A DNA stretch of 64,000 nucleotides from Lepus europaeus (GCF_033115175.1 NC_084838.1:39845468-39909467), one strand, 5' to 3'. Shown: positions 11,968-23,653, counted from the stretch's first letter. The notes: a model not told the origin generated them from the sequence alone. Numbers and translations are program-made.

Positions 11968-12341
11968 AACTGTGGAATATAAAGGTTTTGTTTGTGCCAC
12001 TATCCCCATCTTCCTTTCGCACATCTAATTTTTGTTTAAAAATATAATTTTTGTTTAAATCATGTTCAGCATTTCAATTAAATAAACAATGTGAGTATTG
12101 ATTACTGTGTGTTAAACAGGGTGTGCTAATTATATTTCCTTTTGTATATAACTTTTTGTTCTTCCAGTGCTCCATAATTCTTTCATTAGAAACTAGATAG
12201 TTTTTAAAATACCTATGATTTCACAAGCCTACTTACCATATGGTTAGAAATTCTCAATCATTTGTAATTGTTTGTCCCAAGACCTAGGCTCATATTCTGT
12301 GTCTATTGAGGTTCATAGGGTAAATTTGCTCACTTCTATCC
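11968..12341. other. AT-rich unique sequence
   Basis: No feature recognised. Confidence 0.3.
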
Positions 12342-12681
12342 TTTTTTTAAAAAAAGATTTATTTGTTTATTTATTTGAAAGGCAAAGATCCAGAGAAAGA
12401 AGGAGAGAGACAGAGAGAGCAAGAGAGATCTTCCATCTGCTGGTTCACTCTCCAAATGGCCACAATGGCCAGGGCTGGGCCATTCCGAAGGTGGGAGCCA
12501 GGAGCTTCATCCAGCTCTCCCACTTGGGTGCAGAGGCCCAAGTACCTGGGCCACATTCTGCTTTCCCATGTGCTTTAGCAGGGAGCTGGGTCAGAAGTGG
12601 AGCAGCCAGGACTTGAACTGGTGCCCATATGGGATGCTGGCCCTGCAGGCAGAGGTTCAACCTTCACCGCGGCGCGGGCCC
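12342..12681 (-). mobile_element. C-SINE
   Basis: T-rich start with AAAGATTTATTTGTTTATTT; head end CACCGCGGCGCGGGCCC. Confidence 0.9.
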
Positions 12682-12689
12682 CCGTCCCC

Positions 12690-13660
12690 ATTTTCCAAGT
12701 GCTTACATTGGTAGCTGCTACTTCTCTGCGGCGCTTACCACCTCTGCAGCTTGAGAGAGTGAGAATCAGGCCCCAGCCCCTCATTCGTGTATCTTTCTGC
12801 GCCAATTTAGGAGGAAGAAGAGGAGAAAGGTGTGGGAGCATTTATAGGTAAGACTCTCCCTTTTCAGCCCAGACCTCACAAAGTTTAGCCTTAGTCTCTC
12901 CTTTCCATGAGGACCTGGCCCAACAGTTCCTGAGGACATCAGTTGTCAGAGTGCGTCCTTCTCAAAAACCAGCTGTCAGCAGAGAAATTCACAGAAGAAT
13001 TCAGATCCTGGATGTCAGAGTACCTGCTCTGCATCGCCTTGGTGAGTTTTGCCCACTAGGTGGCAGTGCGAGATACAGTGAACCGATCATCTGAGACAGA
13101 CCTTGTGAGTCTTGGTTTTGTACAAATCATGTAGCTTTTCCAAAGCTGATTCCCTGAGGTACCCTTGACCTGCCTTCCTCACAACATGATTATGAGAATC
13201 ATGTGGCATAACGTACTTGTATGAGAAAGCATACTGACGTATAAGACATTTTTACGTATTTGAGCCTGCTGATCGTCATTGACCACTTGGAGGGTCCGGT
13301 CTCCAAGGGTCTCCTATGCAGGGCCTCTTGCTCAGCCTCTTCCTCCACGATCCCTTTGCTTCTACTTCGAGCACATGCGACTAAGCCTCCTGTTTCCCAG
13401 CTTGGAAAACTTGCCAGGAAGGAGGTCATGTAGCACTGGACCAACATGCTCTTCGGAAAAGCGGGAATTGCTTAATCTATATCCTTCCTGTGAGTTCAGA
13501 GATCTGGTGAAGCCAAGAGTGACATGGGAGGGGAAACGCATAAGGGGGGAAATGTGAAAGAAAGCCTTAGCAAGAGGAATGCAAGTACCGTTAAGTCAGT
13601 GATGGGCCTTCCTCGCCCTGTTCTGTTCCTGGCTGCAGCTTGTACCTCCTGTCTGTTGTA
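12690..13660. other. Unique sequence, no gene recognised
   Basis: SINE-free for almost 1 kb. No exon-like pair of splice sites flanking a recognisable peptide. Confidence 0.35.
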
Positions 13661-13665
13661 GCCCA

Positions 13666-13995
13666 TTTTTTTTTTTTTTTTAAAGATTTATTTATTTACT
13701 TGAAAGAGTGAGAAGGAGAGGCAGAGAGAGAGAAAGAGAGAGGTCTTCCATCTGCTGGTTCAGGCCTCAACTGGCCGCAATGGCTGGAGCTGTGCTGATC
13801 TGAAGCCAGGAACCAGGAGCTTCTGGATCTTCCACGTGGGTGCAGGGCCCAAGGACTTGGGCCATCTTCCACTGCCTTCCTAGGCCAAGGCAGAGAGCTG
13901 GATCAGAAGAGGAGAAGCCGGGACGCAAACAGGCACCCATGTGGGATATTGGCACTGCGGACGGCGGCTTTACCCGCTACACCACAGCGCCGGCC
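13666..13995 (-). mobile_element. C-SINE
   Basis: Poly-T start; head end CACCACAGCGCCGGCC. Confidence 0.92.
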
Positions 13996-14223
13996 GCTGG
14001 GCAAACTTCTTGGTAAGAGCAGCTTGTAGCGACATTCCTGCTGGGAGGTTCATGCCAGAGCCATTGTAGAAGCTGACCTGCTCTTTGGAGAGGCTGGGGA
14101 GGATTCTGCTCCCTCTTGTCCCCTTTGGCTACCATAGCTCCTCTGCCTGAGTCCTTTCTCCCTTTGGTCTCCCTCTTCTCACCAGACTCTCGGCAAAATC
14201 AGTGGGCAGCATCTGTGTAAGAC

Positions 14224-14547
14224 TTTTTTTTTTTTTTTTTTTTTTGACAGGCAGAGTTAGCAGTGAGAGAGAGAGAGACAGAGAGAAAGGTCTTCCTTTT
14301 GCCATTAGTTTACCCCCAAGTGGCTGCTATGGCTGATCTGAAGCCAGGAGCCAGGTGCTTCTCCTGGTCTCCCATGTGGGTGCAGGGCCCAAGCACTTGG
14401 GCCATCCTCCACTGCCCTCCCGGGCCATAGCAGAGAGCTGGCCTGGAAGAAGAGCAACAGGGACAGAATCGGCGCCTGACCAGGACTAGAACCCGGGGTG
14501 CCGGCGCCACAGGCGGAGGATTAGCCAAGTGGGCTGCGGCGCCGGCC
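14224..14547 (-). mobile_element. C-SINE
   Basis: T23 then GACAGGCAGAG; head GCGGCGCCGGCC; flanks CTGTGTAA. Confidence 0.92.
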
Positions 14548-14739
14548 TGTGTAAAGCCTTTCAACACTGGCCTATTTGTCAGCTTAGCCTGAGACCTTTC
14601 AGAGGCCCGTATTCTCATGCCTTACTCCCTCCCAGTCTTGCTTGCTGTCTCTCTTCCTGTAATTGTATCCCAGCTTCCTGGGTCTACTCTCACTCTGCTC
14701 TTTTTTTGTAAATTCTTGTTTTCGTATAACTGCTTATTT

Positions 14740-15085
14740 ATTTTTTAAAAAGATATTTGGTTATTCATTCCAAAGGCAGAGTGTTAAAATGTGAGAGACA
14801 GAGATGCCGAGACAGACCTACCTTGCACTGGGTCACTCTCACAGTGGCTGCAACTCTAAAGTGGCTGGGCTGGAACAGACCAAAGCCAGGAGCCAGGAAC
14901 TCCATCCAGGTCCCACGTGGGTGGCTGGGACTCAAGTATTTGAACCATCTCTGCTGGTTCCCAGGTGCATTAGCAGGTAGGTGGATTGGAAGCAGAGTAG
15001 CTGGGACTCAATCTGGCATTCCAGTATGGGACGCTGGCATGCCCGTGTCTCAGGTGGGCAGGCTTAGCACTCTGGTACTGCATGC
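14740..15085 (-). mobile_element. Old C-SINE
   Basis: Diverged, with 'ccaaaggcagagtg', 'accatctctgctgg' and 'gtgcattagcagg' in the expected order. Confidence 0.7.
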
Positions 15086-15460
15086 CTCCCCTGTTTTCAT
15101 TCTTATCGCTTGCCTTTTCTTTGCCTCCTTTCTCTGTTTTCACTACAGCCGTTCTGCCTCTGTGCCCCAATGTGACCACTGGCCCAGTTCACTCCTCCAC
15201 CACGGCACGCAGCTCCCTACTCCTCCACTTTCAGGGCTCTCCGGGCTGCTGGCTCCTTCTCTTCCCTTCAGCTGCACCCCTGACATTTTCGTCTTTGCCA
15301 CCAGGGTCTCTGCTACTAGAACAGCCTCCCCCAGACTCTCCCCTTGCACCCTCTTCTTTGTGACCAGTCTGTATTTCCCTCACCACCAGGTGCCTCCCTT
15401 TGCTGACTCCCACTTTCTTATTTGGTTGTCTTCCATCCCTGGCATTTACCCTTCTTCCTC
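15086..15460. other. Pyrimidine-rich unique sequence
   Basis: No feature recognised; open frames here are serine/proline-rich artefacts. Confidence 0.3.
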
Positions 15461-15462
15461 TT

Positions 15463-15590
15463 CCTTCAGAGGACACTCAGCTCCTGGAATTGGGAACAGA
15501 AACAGGACTTGAACCCGGGCACTTCTATATGGGTTGCAAGTTTTCCCAAGTGGCATCTTCAGTGTTGTACCAAACACCTGTCTATTATTT
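15463..15590 (-). mobile_element. Fragment of an old C-SINE (head part)
   Basis: Contains 'caggacttgaacccgggcac', a B-box complement, and 'tgttgtaccaaacacctg'. Confidence 0.5.
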
Positions 15591-15593
15591 ATT

Positions 15594-15931
15594 TTTCAAA
15601 AAATTATTTACTTATTTATATGAGAGGTAGAAAGAGAGAACTTTGGGCCGGCGCCGCGGCTCAATAGGCTAATCCTCCGCCTTGTGGCACTGGCACACTG
15701 GGTTCTAGTCCCGGTCAGGGCACCGGATTCTGTCCCGGTTGCCCCTCTTCCAGGCCAGCTCTCTGCTGTGGCCCGGGAAGGCAGTGGAGGATGGCCCAAG
15801 TGCTTGGGCCCTGCACCCGCATGGGAGACCAGGAGAAGCACCTGGCTCCTGCCTTCGGATCAGCGCGGTGCGCCAGTTGCAGCGCGCCAGCCACAGCGGC
15901 CATTGGAGGGTGAACCAATGGTAAAGGAAGA

Positions 15932-15963
<32 letters not shown>

Positions 15964-16235
15964 ACTGTCCACTCTGCCTGTCAAAAAAAAAAAAAAAAAA
16001 AAAAAGAGAGAGAGAACTTTGATTTGCTGGTTCACTCCACAAATGCACAATGGCTGGAGCCGGGCTGGGAGCTAGGAATGCTAACCAGGTCTCCTCTATG
16101 GGTAGCAGGAACCCAAATACTTGAGCCATCACCATTGCCTTCCAGGGCATTAGCAGGAAGCTGGAGCTAGAAATTGAACCCAGATATTCTGATGAGGGAT
16201 GCAGGCATTAGTTGTTAGCCTAAATAGCTACCCCA
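15594..16235 (-). mobile_element. Old C-SINE split by a younger SINE
   Basis: Halves 15594-15645 and 16009-16235 flank the plus copy at 15646-16008. Confidence 0.7.
15646..16008 (+). mobile_element. C-SINE nested in an older SINE
   Basis: Head GGCCGGCGCCGCGGCTCA. 13-bp duplication AGAGAGAACTTTG at 15633-15645 and 16009-16021 proves insertion into the older copy. Confidence 0.94.
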
Positions 16236-16260
16236 TCTGTGAACTTTTTGAAGACTTCCT

Positions 16261-16612
16261 TTTTTCTTTTTCTTTTTTTTTTTTTTGACAGGCAGAGTGG
16301 ACAGTGAGAGAGAGAGAGAGAGAGAGGGACAGAGAGAAAGGTCTTCCTTTTTTGTTGGTTCACCCCCCAATGGCTGCTGTGGCCGGCACACTGCGCTGAT
16401 TCAAAGCCAGGAGCCAGGTGTTTCCTCCTGGTCTCCCATGCAGGTGCAGGGCCCAAGCACTTGGGCCATCCTCCACTGCCTTCCCGTGCCACAGCAGAGA
16501 GCTGTACTGGAAGAGGAGCAACTGGGACAGAAATGGTGCCCTGACCGGGACTAGAACCCGGTGTGCCAGCGCTGCAGGCGGAGGATTAGCCTATTGAGCC
16601 GCAGCGCCGGCC
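16261..16612 (-). mobile_element. C-SINE
   Basis: Poly-T, GACAGGCAGAG; head GCAGCGCCGGCC; flanks AAGACTTC. Confidence 0.93.
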
Positions 16613-16807
16613 AAAGACTTCTTAGATGCAGGAATTTCAAAACTTTTTTGTATCAAAATAAGCTTGTCTTTTAATTTCCTTTTCTATTAACTCTTTAGAA
16701 TACTCCCATGTAATATAAATGCCATGTAGTTGTTGTATTGTTTTATTTAGAGAATGACATAACAAAAAAAATTATGTACATGTTTAATACAAGTGCAATT
16801 TTGACAA

Positions 16808-17100
16808 CATTTGTTTACTTATTTGAAAGACAGAGAGAGCTTCCATCTACTGGTTCACTCCCCAAATGACTGCAACAGCTGGGGCTGAACCAGGCCAAAA
16901 CCAGGAGCCAGGAACTCTATCTGGGTCTCCCATGTGGGTGGCAGGCGCCCAAGCACTTGAGCCTTCTTTCTCTGCTTTCCCAGGCACATTTGCAGGGAGC
17001 TGGATCAGAAGTGGAGCAGTCAGGACTCCAACCAGCACTCCATTTGGGATGTTAGCGTCTCAAGATTCTAGTTAACCTGCTGCACCACAATACCACCCCC
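16808..17100 (-). mobile_element. Older C-SINE
   Basis: 'catttgtttacttatttgaaagacag' to 'ctgcaccacaataccaccc'. Confidence 0.85.
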
Positions 17101-17249
17101 TGTCTTTTCATTCTTGATAGTGTCCTTTGGATCAAAAAGTTTTTTTTTTTTAATTTTATGAAGTCCAATTTATCTATTTTCATTTTTGCCCTTTTTGGTG
17201 TCACATCTAAGAATCCATTGCCAACATCATAAAGACTTACCAGTTTGTG

Positions 17250-17575
17250 TTTTTTTTTTTTTTTTCAGAAACTCAAAAAAATATTTATTTATTTGAGAGG
17301 CAGAGAGAGAGAAAGATTGAGAGAGCTCCCATCTGCTGGTTCACTCTCCAAATTTCTGCAATGGCCAGAGGAGGACTGAGGCCAAAGCCAGGAGCCGGGA
17401 ACTTAATGCAGGTCTCCCACTTGGGTGGCAGGCACCCAGTCACCGGAGTCATCAGTGCTGCTTCCGTGGGCCTGCGCTGGTGGGCAGCTGGGGTCAGGCG
17501 CAGAGGCAGGTTCCAGATCTAGGAACTTCGGTATGGAAGGTGGGCATCCGAACGGCCAGGGGAGTGCCTGCCCCA
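17250..17575 (-). mobile_element. Older C-SINE
   Basis: T16 start, 'aatatttatttatttgagaggcag' and 'ctgctggttcactctccaaa'; diverged head. Confidence 0.75.
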
Positions 17576-17841
17576 CCCTTGTGGTTTCTTCTAGGAATTT
17601 TGTTTCTGGCTCATTTAGTTTGGTCTTTGATGCATTCTGACTTGTTTTTAGTGTGGTAAAATACACATATTTATCACTTCATCATTTCTAAGTATACAGG
17701 TAAGTGATATTCAATACATTCATAATGTTGTATAACCATCACCACCAACTATACCGAAAACTTACTCAGTGTTTCTAACAGAAATTCTATATCCACGGAA
17801 TCATTACGCTCCCTTCCTCCCTCTCTGGACTTCTTGGTAAT

Positions 17842-18410
17842 TGTATTAGCTTTGTGATACTACAGTGACATACTTGACGTGGTTCCTTATGCAGAAATGT
17901 GAGGCTTATTCGGCTCTCAGTTTTGGAGGTTCAAGGGCAGGATGCTTGCATCGGCTCAGTTCTGGTGAGGACCTCGTGTTAAGTGGCAGATGGCAGTGAA
18001 TGGCAGTGAAGCCACCGACTGGGATGCCCACATACCCTAAGGAATGCCTGGGTTTGAGTCCTGGCTGCATTCCCAATTGTAACTTCCAGCTAATGGGTAC
18101 CCCGGTAGGCGGCAGGTGATGGCCCAAGGGATCGAGTCTCTGCCACCCATGTGGGAGACCTGGGTTGAGTTACTGGCTCCCAGTTTTGGCAGGCTCAGTT
18201 CCAGCCATGGCAGGCACCTGGGGAGAACCGCCAGATGAGATAGCATTCTCAATCTCTCTCTCTCTCTCTGCCTCTCAAATAAGTAAATTAAAACAAGCAA
18301 AAAGCAATTCTCTCACAAGAGCTACCAAGAGTCCCGTGAGAACTACCTTCTGCGAGCACACCTCTCCCCAGGCGCGCACACACACACACACACACACTCT
18401 CCTTGGTCAT
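17842..18410 (-). mobile_element. 3' LTR of the MaLR-type element (interrupted)
   Basis: Shares with the other LTR the TGTATTAG..TTTGTG start, the 'gaggttcaagg' and 'ttcagttctggtgagga'-like blocks and the 'agtggcagatggca' block. It is interrupted by a plus-strand SINE and carries a CA repeat at 18376-18396. Confidence 0.6.
18008..18306 (+). mobile_element. Older C-SINE inside the MaLR 3' LTR
   Basis: Body 'gcctgggtttgagtcctggctgc..tgtgggagacctgg', CT repeat and A-rich tail. Confidence 0.75.
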
Positions 18411-18697
18411 ACCTTGGTCCAAATCTCTCTGCTCTCCTTACTTCCGGTTACTGGAAATATGGCTAAAAGTGACCAATATGCCTCTGTTGCAGCCTGAATA
18501 CTTTGCTGTTTTGAAGTTTCTTCTGCCAAATAAACTAGTCTCTCACCTTTAAGTTTGGCTTTCCATAAAGTCTTAGTACAAGGCCCCAGTGGAGCCAGAT
18601 CTTTTGCCATGGTGTAAAAAAGGATGGCCTGCGGTCCACTTGCCACCGGAATCCTTGTTTCCACCTGAAGCCTCATCAGTACGGCCTTAGTGTCCAC
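18407..18697 (-). pseudogene. Gag-like remnant of the MaLR element
   Basis: A 97-codon open stretch inside the internal region, with no start-to-stop integrity as a gene. Its position just before the 3' LTR fits the gag-derived frame of MaLR elements. Non-functional. Confidence 0.4.
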
Positions 18698-18800
18698 ATT
18701 TCTAGCAGTACTTTGATCTTCTGAGCCCTAATAAAATCAGCTGTGTGCTTTGCCGATAGCTTTTTGGCTTTTTTTCTAGCTTGTTCCTCCAAAATCTTCT

Positions 18801-19154
18801 TCTTCTTCTTCTTCTTTTTTTTTTTAAGATTGATTTGTTTATTTGAAAGTCAGAGTTACACAGAGAGGAGAAGTGGAGAGAGTAAGAGGTCTTCCATCTG
18901 CTGGTTCACTCCCCAGTTGACTGCAAAGGCCAGAGCTACGCTGATCCGAAGCCAGGAGCCAGGAGCCAGGACTCCTTCCGGTTTTCCCATGTGGGTGCAG
19001 GGGCCCAAGGATTTGGGCCATCCTCCACTGCTTTCCCAGGCCACAGCAGAGAGCTGGATCGGAAGTGGAGCAGCTGGGACACAAACCGGCGCCCATGTGG
19101 GATGCCGGCACTGCAGGCGGTGGCTTTACCCGATACACCACGGCACCGGCCCCC
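18801..19154 (-). mobile_element. C-SINE inside the MaLR internal region
   Basis: Poly-T with CTT repeat; flanks TCCAAAATCTTCT/TCCAAACTCTTCT (one mismatch). Confidence 0.9.
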
Positions 19155-19270
19155 TTCCAAACTCTTCTAATCTCTTCCCATAAGCCAATCCCAAAGGTTC
19201 GTCCACATATTTAGGTGTGGTTATGCAATGACCCCACTTCTCCTACCAAATTTCTGTATTAGTCAGTTTT

Positions 19271-19610
19271 TTTTTTTTAAAAAGATTTATTTATTTCTTT
19301 AAAAGTCAGAGTTACACAGAGTAGGAGAGGCAGAGAGAGCGAAGTCTTCCATCCATTTGTTCACTCCCCAGTTGGCTGCAATGGCCAGAGCTGCTAGAGC
19401 TGCACCGATCTGAAGCCAGGAACCAGGAGCTTCCTCCGGGTCTCCCATGCTGATGCAGGGGCCCAAGGACTTGGGCCATCTTCTACTGCTTTCCCAGGCC
19501 ATAGCAGAGAGCTGGATTGGAAGTGGAGCAGGTGGGACATGAACCAGTGCCCATATGGGATGCCGGCACTGCAGGTGGTGGCTTTTCCTGCCATGCCACA
19601 GTCCTGGCCC
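19271..19610 (-). mobile_element. C-SINE inserted at the MaLR LTR/internal junction
   Basis: Perfect 17-bp duplication CTGTATTAGTCAGTTTT (19254-19270 and 19611-19627). Confidence 0.95.
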
Positions 19611-19611
19611 C

Positions 19612-20030
19612 TGTATTAGTCAGTTTTGTGTTATTACAGTGGAATACCTGACACTAGAAAAGGGGATTTATTTAAGTCACAGTTTCGGAAGTTCAAGGAC
19701 GTGATGCCTACACTAGTTCAGTTCTCGTGAGGAGGCCTCATGACGAGTGGCAGATGGCAACGGTAGGGACATGTGCCGGGGCACGCAGTCACATCTTGAA
19801 CCAGGAGCAGAGAGAAGAGGGTACTAAGGTTTTCTAACGATGCTTTTGTGAAAACTACCAAGGAGTCCCACACTGACTGCCTTCTGAGAGCACACCACCG
19901 ATGACCTAAGGAATTCCCTTTAGGTCCTGCCTTTCAGACTGTACACCTCCCAACATCACCACCCTGTGGACCAAGCCTGTAATCACACTGAACCCTTGGG
20001 AGAGAATCAGAACATATTCAGACCATGACA
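19612..20030 (-). mobile_element. 5' LTR of the MaLR-type element
   Basis: Begins (minus) TGTCATGGTCTGAATATG and ends ..ACTAATACA. Next to its end, past the SINE, the internal part begins with an ACAGAAATTTGGTAGGAG-like segment, where MaLR elements carry the primer-binding region. Confidence 0.65.
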
Positions 20031-20199
20031 ATGACCTCTGTTCCCCTTTCTGTCTATGAATTTGCCTACTCTAGGTACCTCGTATAAATGGAGTCAAACA
20101 ATATTTGTTCTGCTGCGCCAGGTGTATTTCACATAGCACGTTCTTGTAGTCCATCCATGTTGTAGCGTGTATCAGAAATTTCATTCCAGGTCCGGCCTT

Positions 20200-20830
20200 G
20201 GGGTTTGTTGTGATGCTGGCATCCCATGTTGAGTGCTGGTTCTCATGCTGGTTCTCATGCTGGCCTCTCTGCTTTTTTTGACACTCAGGACATGACACAC
20301 TCATTGACTTCTTTATGTGAGATGCAGAGTTACAGACAGCGAGGCAGAGGCAGTGAGAGGGAGAGGTGTTCCTTCTGCTGGTTCACTCCCCAAATGGCTG
20401 CAAAGGCCAGAGCTGGGCCAGTCTGAAGCCAGGAGCCAGGAGCTGCTTCTGGGTCTTCCACGTGGGTGCAAGGACTTGAGGACTTGGGCCATCCTCTACT
20501 GCTTTCCCAGGCCATCAGCAGGGAGCTGGATCAGAAGTGGAGCAGCCGGCGCTGCAGGCAGAGACTTAACCCAGCACACCACAGTGCCAGCCCCCTCTCT
20601 GCTTGTGACCCAATCTCCGGCTAATGCATCTGGGAAGGCAGCAGGAGATGGCCCAAGTATTTGGGCTCCTGCCACCCATGTAGGAGACATGGATGGAGTT
20701 CCTGGTTCCTGGCTTCACCCTGGCCGTGCCCTGGCTGTTGCAGGCATTTGGGAATGGCCCAGAGGATGGGAGATGCCTCTTTCTGGGTGTGTCTTTTTCT
20801 GATGCTCTACCTTTTGAGTAAATGAGTAAA
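20200..20830 (+). mobile_element. Old C-SINE split by a minus-strand SINE
   Basis: Parts 20200-20275 and 20597-20830; the second has 'ggagatggcccaagtatttggg' and an AAAT-like tail. Confidence 0.65.
20290..20596 (-). mobile_element. C-SINE nested in an older one
   Basis: Ends 'caccacagtgccagcccc'. Flanking CCTCTCTGCTT occurs on both sides. Confidence 0.8.
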
Positions 20831-20837
20831 TACATAC

Positions 20838-21115
20838 AATTGGCCGAGTGGTTAAGGTCAATTAAAATGCCTGCATCCCATATAGGAGTGCCTGGGTGTC
20901 AGTGTTCCATTCCTGATTCCTATTCCTGATTCCAGCTTCCTGCTAATGTGCACCCTAGGAGGTGGCAGGCTGTGGTTCAAGTAGTCGGATCCCTAACACT
21001 CATGTGAGAGACCTCAGTCAACTTCAGCTGGCCATTGTGGGTATTTGAGGAGTAAACCAGAGTATGGGTGCTCTGTCCCTACTGCTCAGATAAATTAAAT
21101 ATGTTAATATAAAAA
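20838..21115 (+). mobile_element. Old C-SINE-like copy
   Basis: Head 'ggccgagtggttaaggtc' with an A-box-like stretch, then 'cctgcatcccatataggagtgcctggg'. Confidence 0.65.
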
Positions 21116-21255
21116 TTAAAAAATAATATTCTATTGTATGTGTAGACTACATGTTATTCATTCATCTGTTAATCCACATGTGGGTTGTTTGTAGCTTTTG
21201 TCCTTTGTGAATATTGGTATACAGATATCTATTCAAGCCTTTGCTTTCAATTCTT

Positions 21256-21440
21256 TTGGATCCACGTGTCCCACATGGGTGACTGGAACCCAAACACTTG
21301 AGCCATCATACTGCTGCCCAGGGTCTGCACCAGCAGGTGTGTAGAGTCATGAGCCAGAGGTGGAGGCATGGGACCCAGGTGCACGGTCTGATATGGAACA
21401 CAAGCATCTTCACAGGCTACTTAACCTCTAGGTCAAATAC
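21256..21440 (-). mobile_element. Old C-SINE fragment
   Basis: 'cccacatgggtgactggaacccaaacacttgagccatca' pattern of the SINE middle (reverse). Confidence 0.55.
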
Positions 21441-21459
21441 TCCATCTGCTTAACTTTTT

Positions 21460-21797
21460 TTTTTAAGTATCCATTTTTTAAAGATTTTATTTATTTGTTT
21501 GAAAGGTAGAGTTACAGAGAGGCGGAGGTAGAGAGAGAGAGAGAGGCCTTCCATCTGCTGGTTCACTCCCCAGATGGCCGCAATGGCTGGAATCTGCACC
21601 GATCCAAAGCCAGGAGCTTCTTCCAGGTCTCCCACATGGGTGCAGGGGCCCAAGGACTTGGGCCATCTTCTACTGCTTTCCCAGGCCATAGCAGAGAACT
21701 GGATCAGAAGTGGAGCAGCCAGGACTCGAACTGGCGCCTACATGAGATACTGGCACTGCAGGCGGTGGCTTTACCCACTATGCCACAGCACTGGCCC
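21460..21797 (-). mobile_element. C-SINE in L1
   Basis: Flanking TGCTTAACTTTT on both sides. Confidence 0.92.
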
Positions 21798-22062
21798 CAT
21801 ATGCTTAACTTTTAAGGAACCACAGAAATATTTCCTACAGCAATGCTGAAAGGTTCCAATTTTTCCACATTCCCATGAGTGCTTCTTGTCTTATTTTCCA
21901 TTTTTTTTTAAATAGCCACCCTAGTGGATGTAAAGTAGTATCTCATTATAGTTTTAATTTGCATTTCCCTAATTATAATGATATGGAACATTTTTTTCAT
22001 GTGCTTATTCACCATTTGTGTATTTTCTTTTGGAGAAATTTCTATTCAATTTTTCTCCATTA

Positions 22063-22382
22063 TTTAAAAAAACATTTATTTATTTTCATCTACTTTAAAG
22101 GCAGAGAGGGAGGGAGGAAGAGAGAGAGAGAGAGAGAGTGAGCGAGCGAGCTATTTTGTACTATGGTTCACTCCCCAAATACCCGCAACAGCCCACTGAA
22201 GCCAGGAGCCTCGTTCTCCACCCCGGTCTGCTATGAGGATGGCAGGGGACAAGCACTGTTGCCTCCCTGGATATATTAGGAAGCTGGATCAGAAGCAGAG
22301 CAGTTGAAACTTGAACCTCTACTATGATGTGGGATATGGGCATCCCATGTGGAGGCTTAATCCACTGCACCACACACCCACC
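22063..22382 (-). mobile_element. Older C-SINE in L1
   Basis: AACATTTATTTATTTT start, GA repeat, 'gcaccacacaccca' end. Confidence 0.8.
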
Positions 22383-22539
22383 TCTTTCCCATTACAGGTT
22401 TAGATTTTTTGTTGTGGTTGAGTTGTCAAAGTTGTTTATATATTCTGGTTATTAATTCCTTATCAGATGTTTGATTTGCAATTATTTTCTCTCATTCTGT
22501 AAGTTGTCTTTTCAAGGACACTTTAAAAATTATTTATCT

Positions 22540-22591
22540 TTTTTTTTAAGATTTATCTGTTTATTTGAAAGTCAGAGTTACAGAGAGAGGA

Positions 22592-22646
<55 letters not shown>

Positions 22647-22893
22647 TTCTATCTGCTGGTTCACTCTGTAATTGGCTGCAACAGCTGGAGCTGTGACAAT
22701 CAGGAGCCAGGAGCTTCCTCTGAGTCTTCCCAGGTGGGTGCAGGGGCCCAAGGACTTGAATCATCTACTGCTTTTCCAGGCCATAGCAGAGAGCTGGATC
22801 AGAAGTGGAGCAGCCAGGACTAGAACCAGTGCCCATATGGGATGCTGGCGCTGCAGGCAGAGGATTAATCTACTGAGCCATGGCACCAGCCCC
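22540..22893 (-). mobile_element. C-SINE in L1, with long GA repeat
   Basis: Poly-T, GA dinucleotide repeat of about 48 bp (22596-22644), ends 'gccatggcaccagcccc'. Confidence 0.9.
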
Positions 22894-22910
22894 TTTATTT
22901 TCTTTAAAAA

Positions 22911-23213
22911 CATTTTTTTTTTTTCCCCAGAGGCAGAGAGTCATAGAAACAGAGAGTTTCTGCCCACTGGTCCACCCCCCAAATGCCTACAACACCTCCT
23001 TTCTGAGACAGAAGAAGGGAACTAGGAACCCAATCGCAGTCTCCCACAGGGATGGCAGGGACCCAAACACCTGAGCCGTGACCTTCACTTCCCAGGGTCT
23101 GTATTAGCAGGAATCTGGAATCGGGAACTAGAGGCGAGCACTGAGCTCAGCCTCAGATGTAGGAGGCGGACATCCGGACTGGCGTCCTCACAGCCAGGGC
23201 AAACACCCAGCCC
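22911..23213 (-). mobile_element. Old C-SINE in L1
   Basis: Diverged, 'ccccagaggcagagagtcatag' to 'ccagggcaaacacccagccc'. Confidence 0.7.
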
Positions 23214-23653
23214 ACGGACACATGGCAACCTTGAGCACAAAAGCTCTTACTTTTGATGAAGTCCATTTATCTTTCTTTTTCTCTTGTTGCCTGTGCTGTG
23301 AGTGTCCTATCCATGAAATCGTTTCTAATTCCAATGTCATGAATGTTTCCCTCAATTTTTTGCCCAAGGTTTGATATGTTCCTTAAGCTTAGGTGTTTGA
23401 TCCATTTTGAGTATAAATTTGCCAGTTTGCACTCACCTTTTCAAACAACAAACGTTCAGTTTTATTGATTTTTTTCTATCTGGTCTTTAGTGTTCCCTTC
23501 CTTGTGCTTGCTGCAGGTGTACTTTGCCCTTATTTTTCTTGCTTCTTAAAGTGTAAAGTTAGGTGATTGATTCAAGACCTTTCTTTTCCTCCCTCCCTCT
23601 CTTTCTCCCTCTTTCCTTTTTAAGATGTAGTCATTTACAGCTATAAATTTCTT

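Larger units (their letters stand above)
17842..20030 (-). mobile_element. ERVL-MaLR-type LTR element with both LTRs, degraded
   Basis: Old, non-functional endogenous retroelement read on minus. The 5' LTR is 20030-19612, the internal part about 19611-18411 and the 3' LTR about 18410-17842. The plus strand of each LTR starts TGTATTAG(T)C..TTTGTG, the complement of the ACTAATACA end typical of THE1/MST/MLT LTRs. Three C-SINEs (18008-18306, 18801-19154, 19271-19610) lie inside it. There is no intact gene. The family assignment is by memory of consensus ends. Confidence 0.7.
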
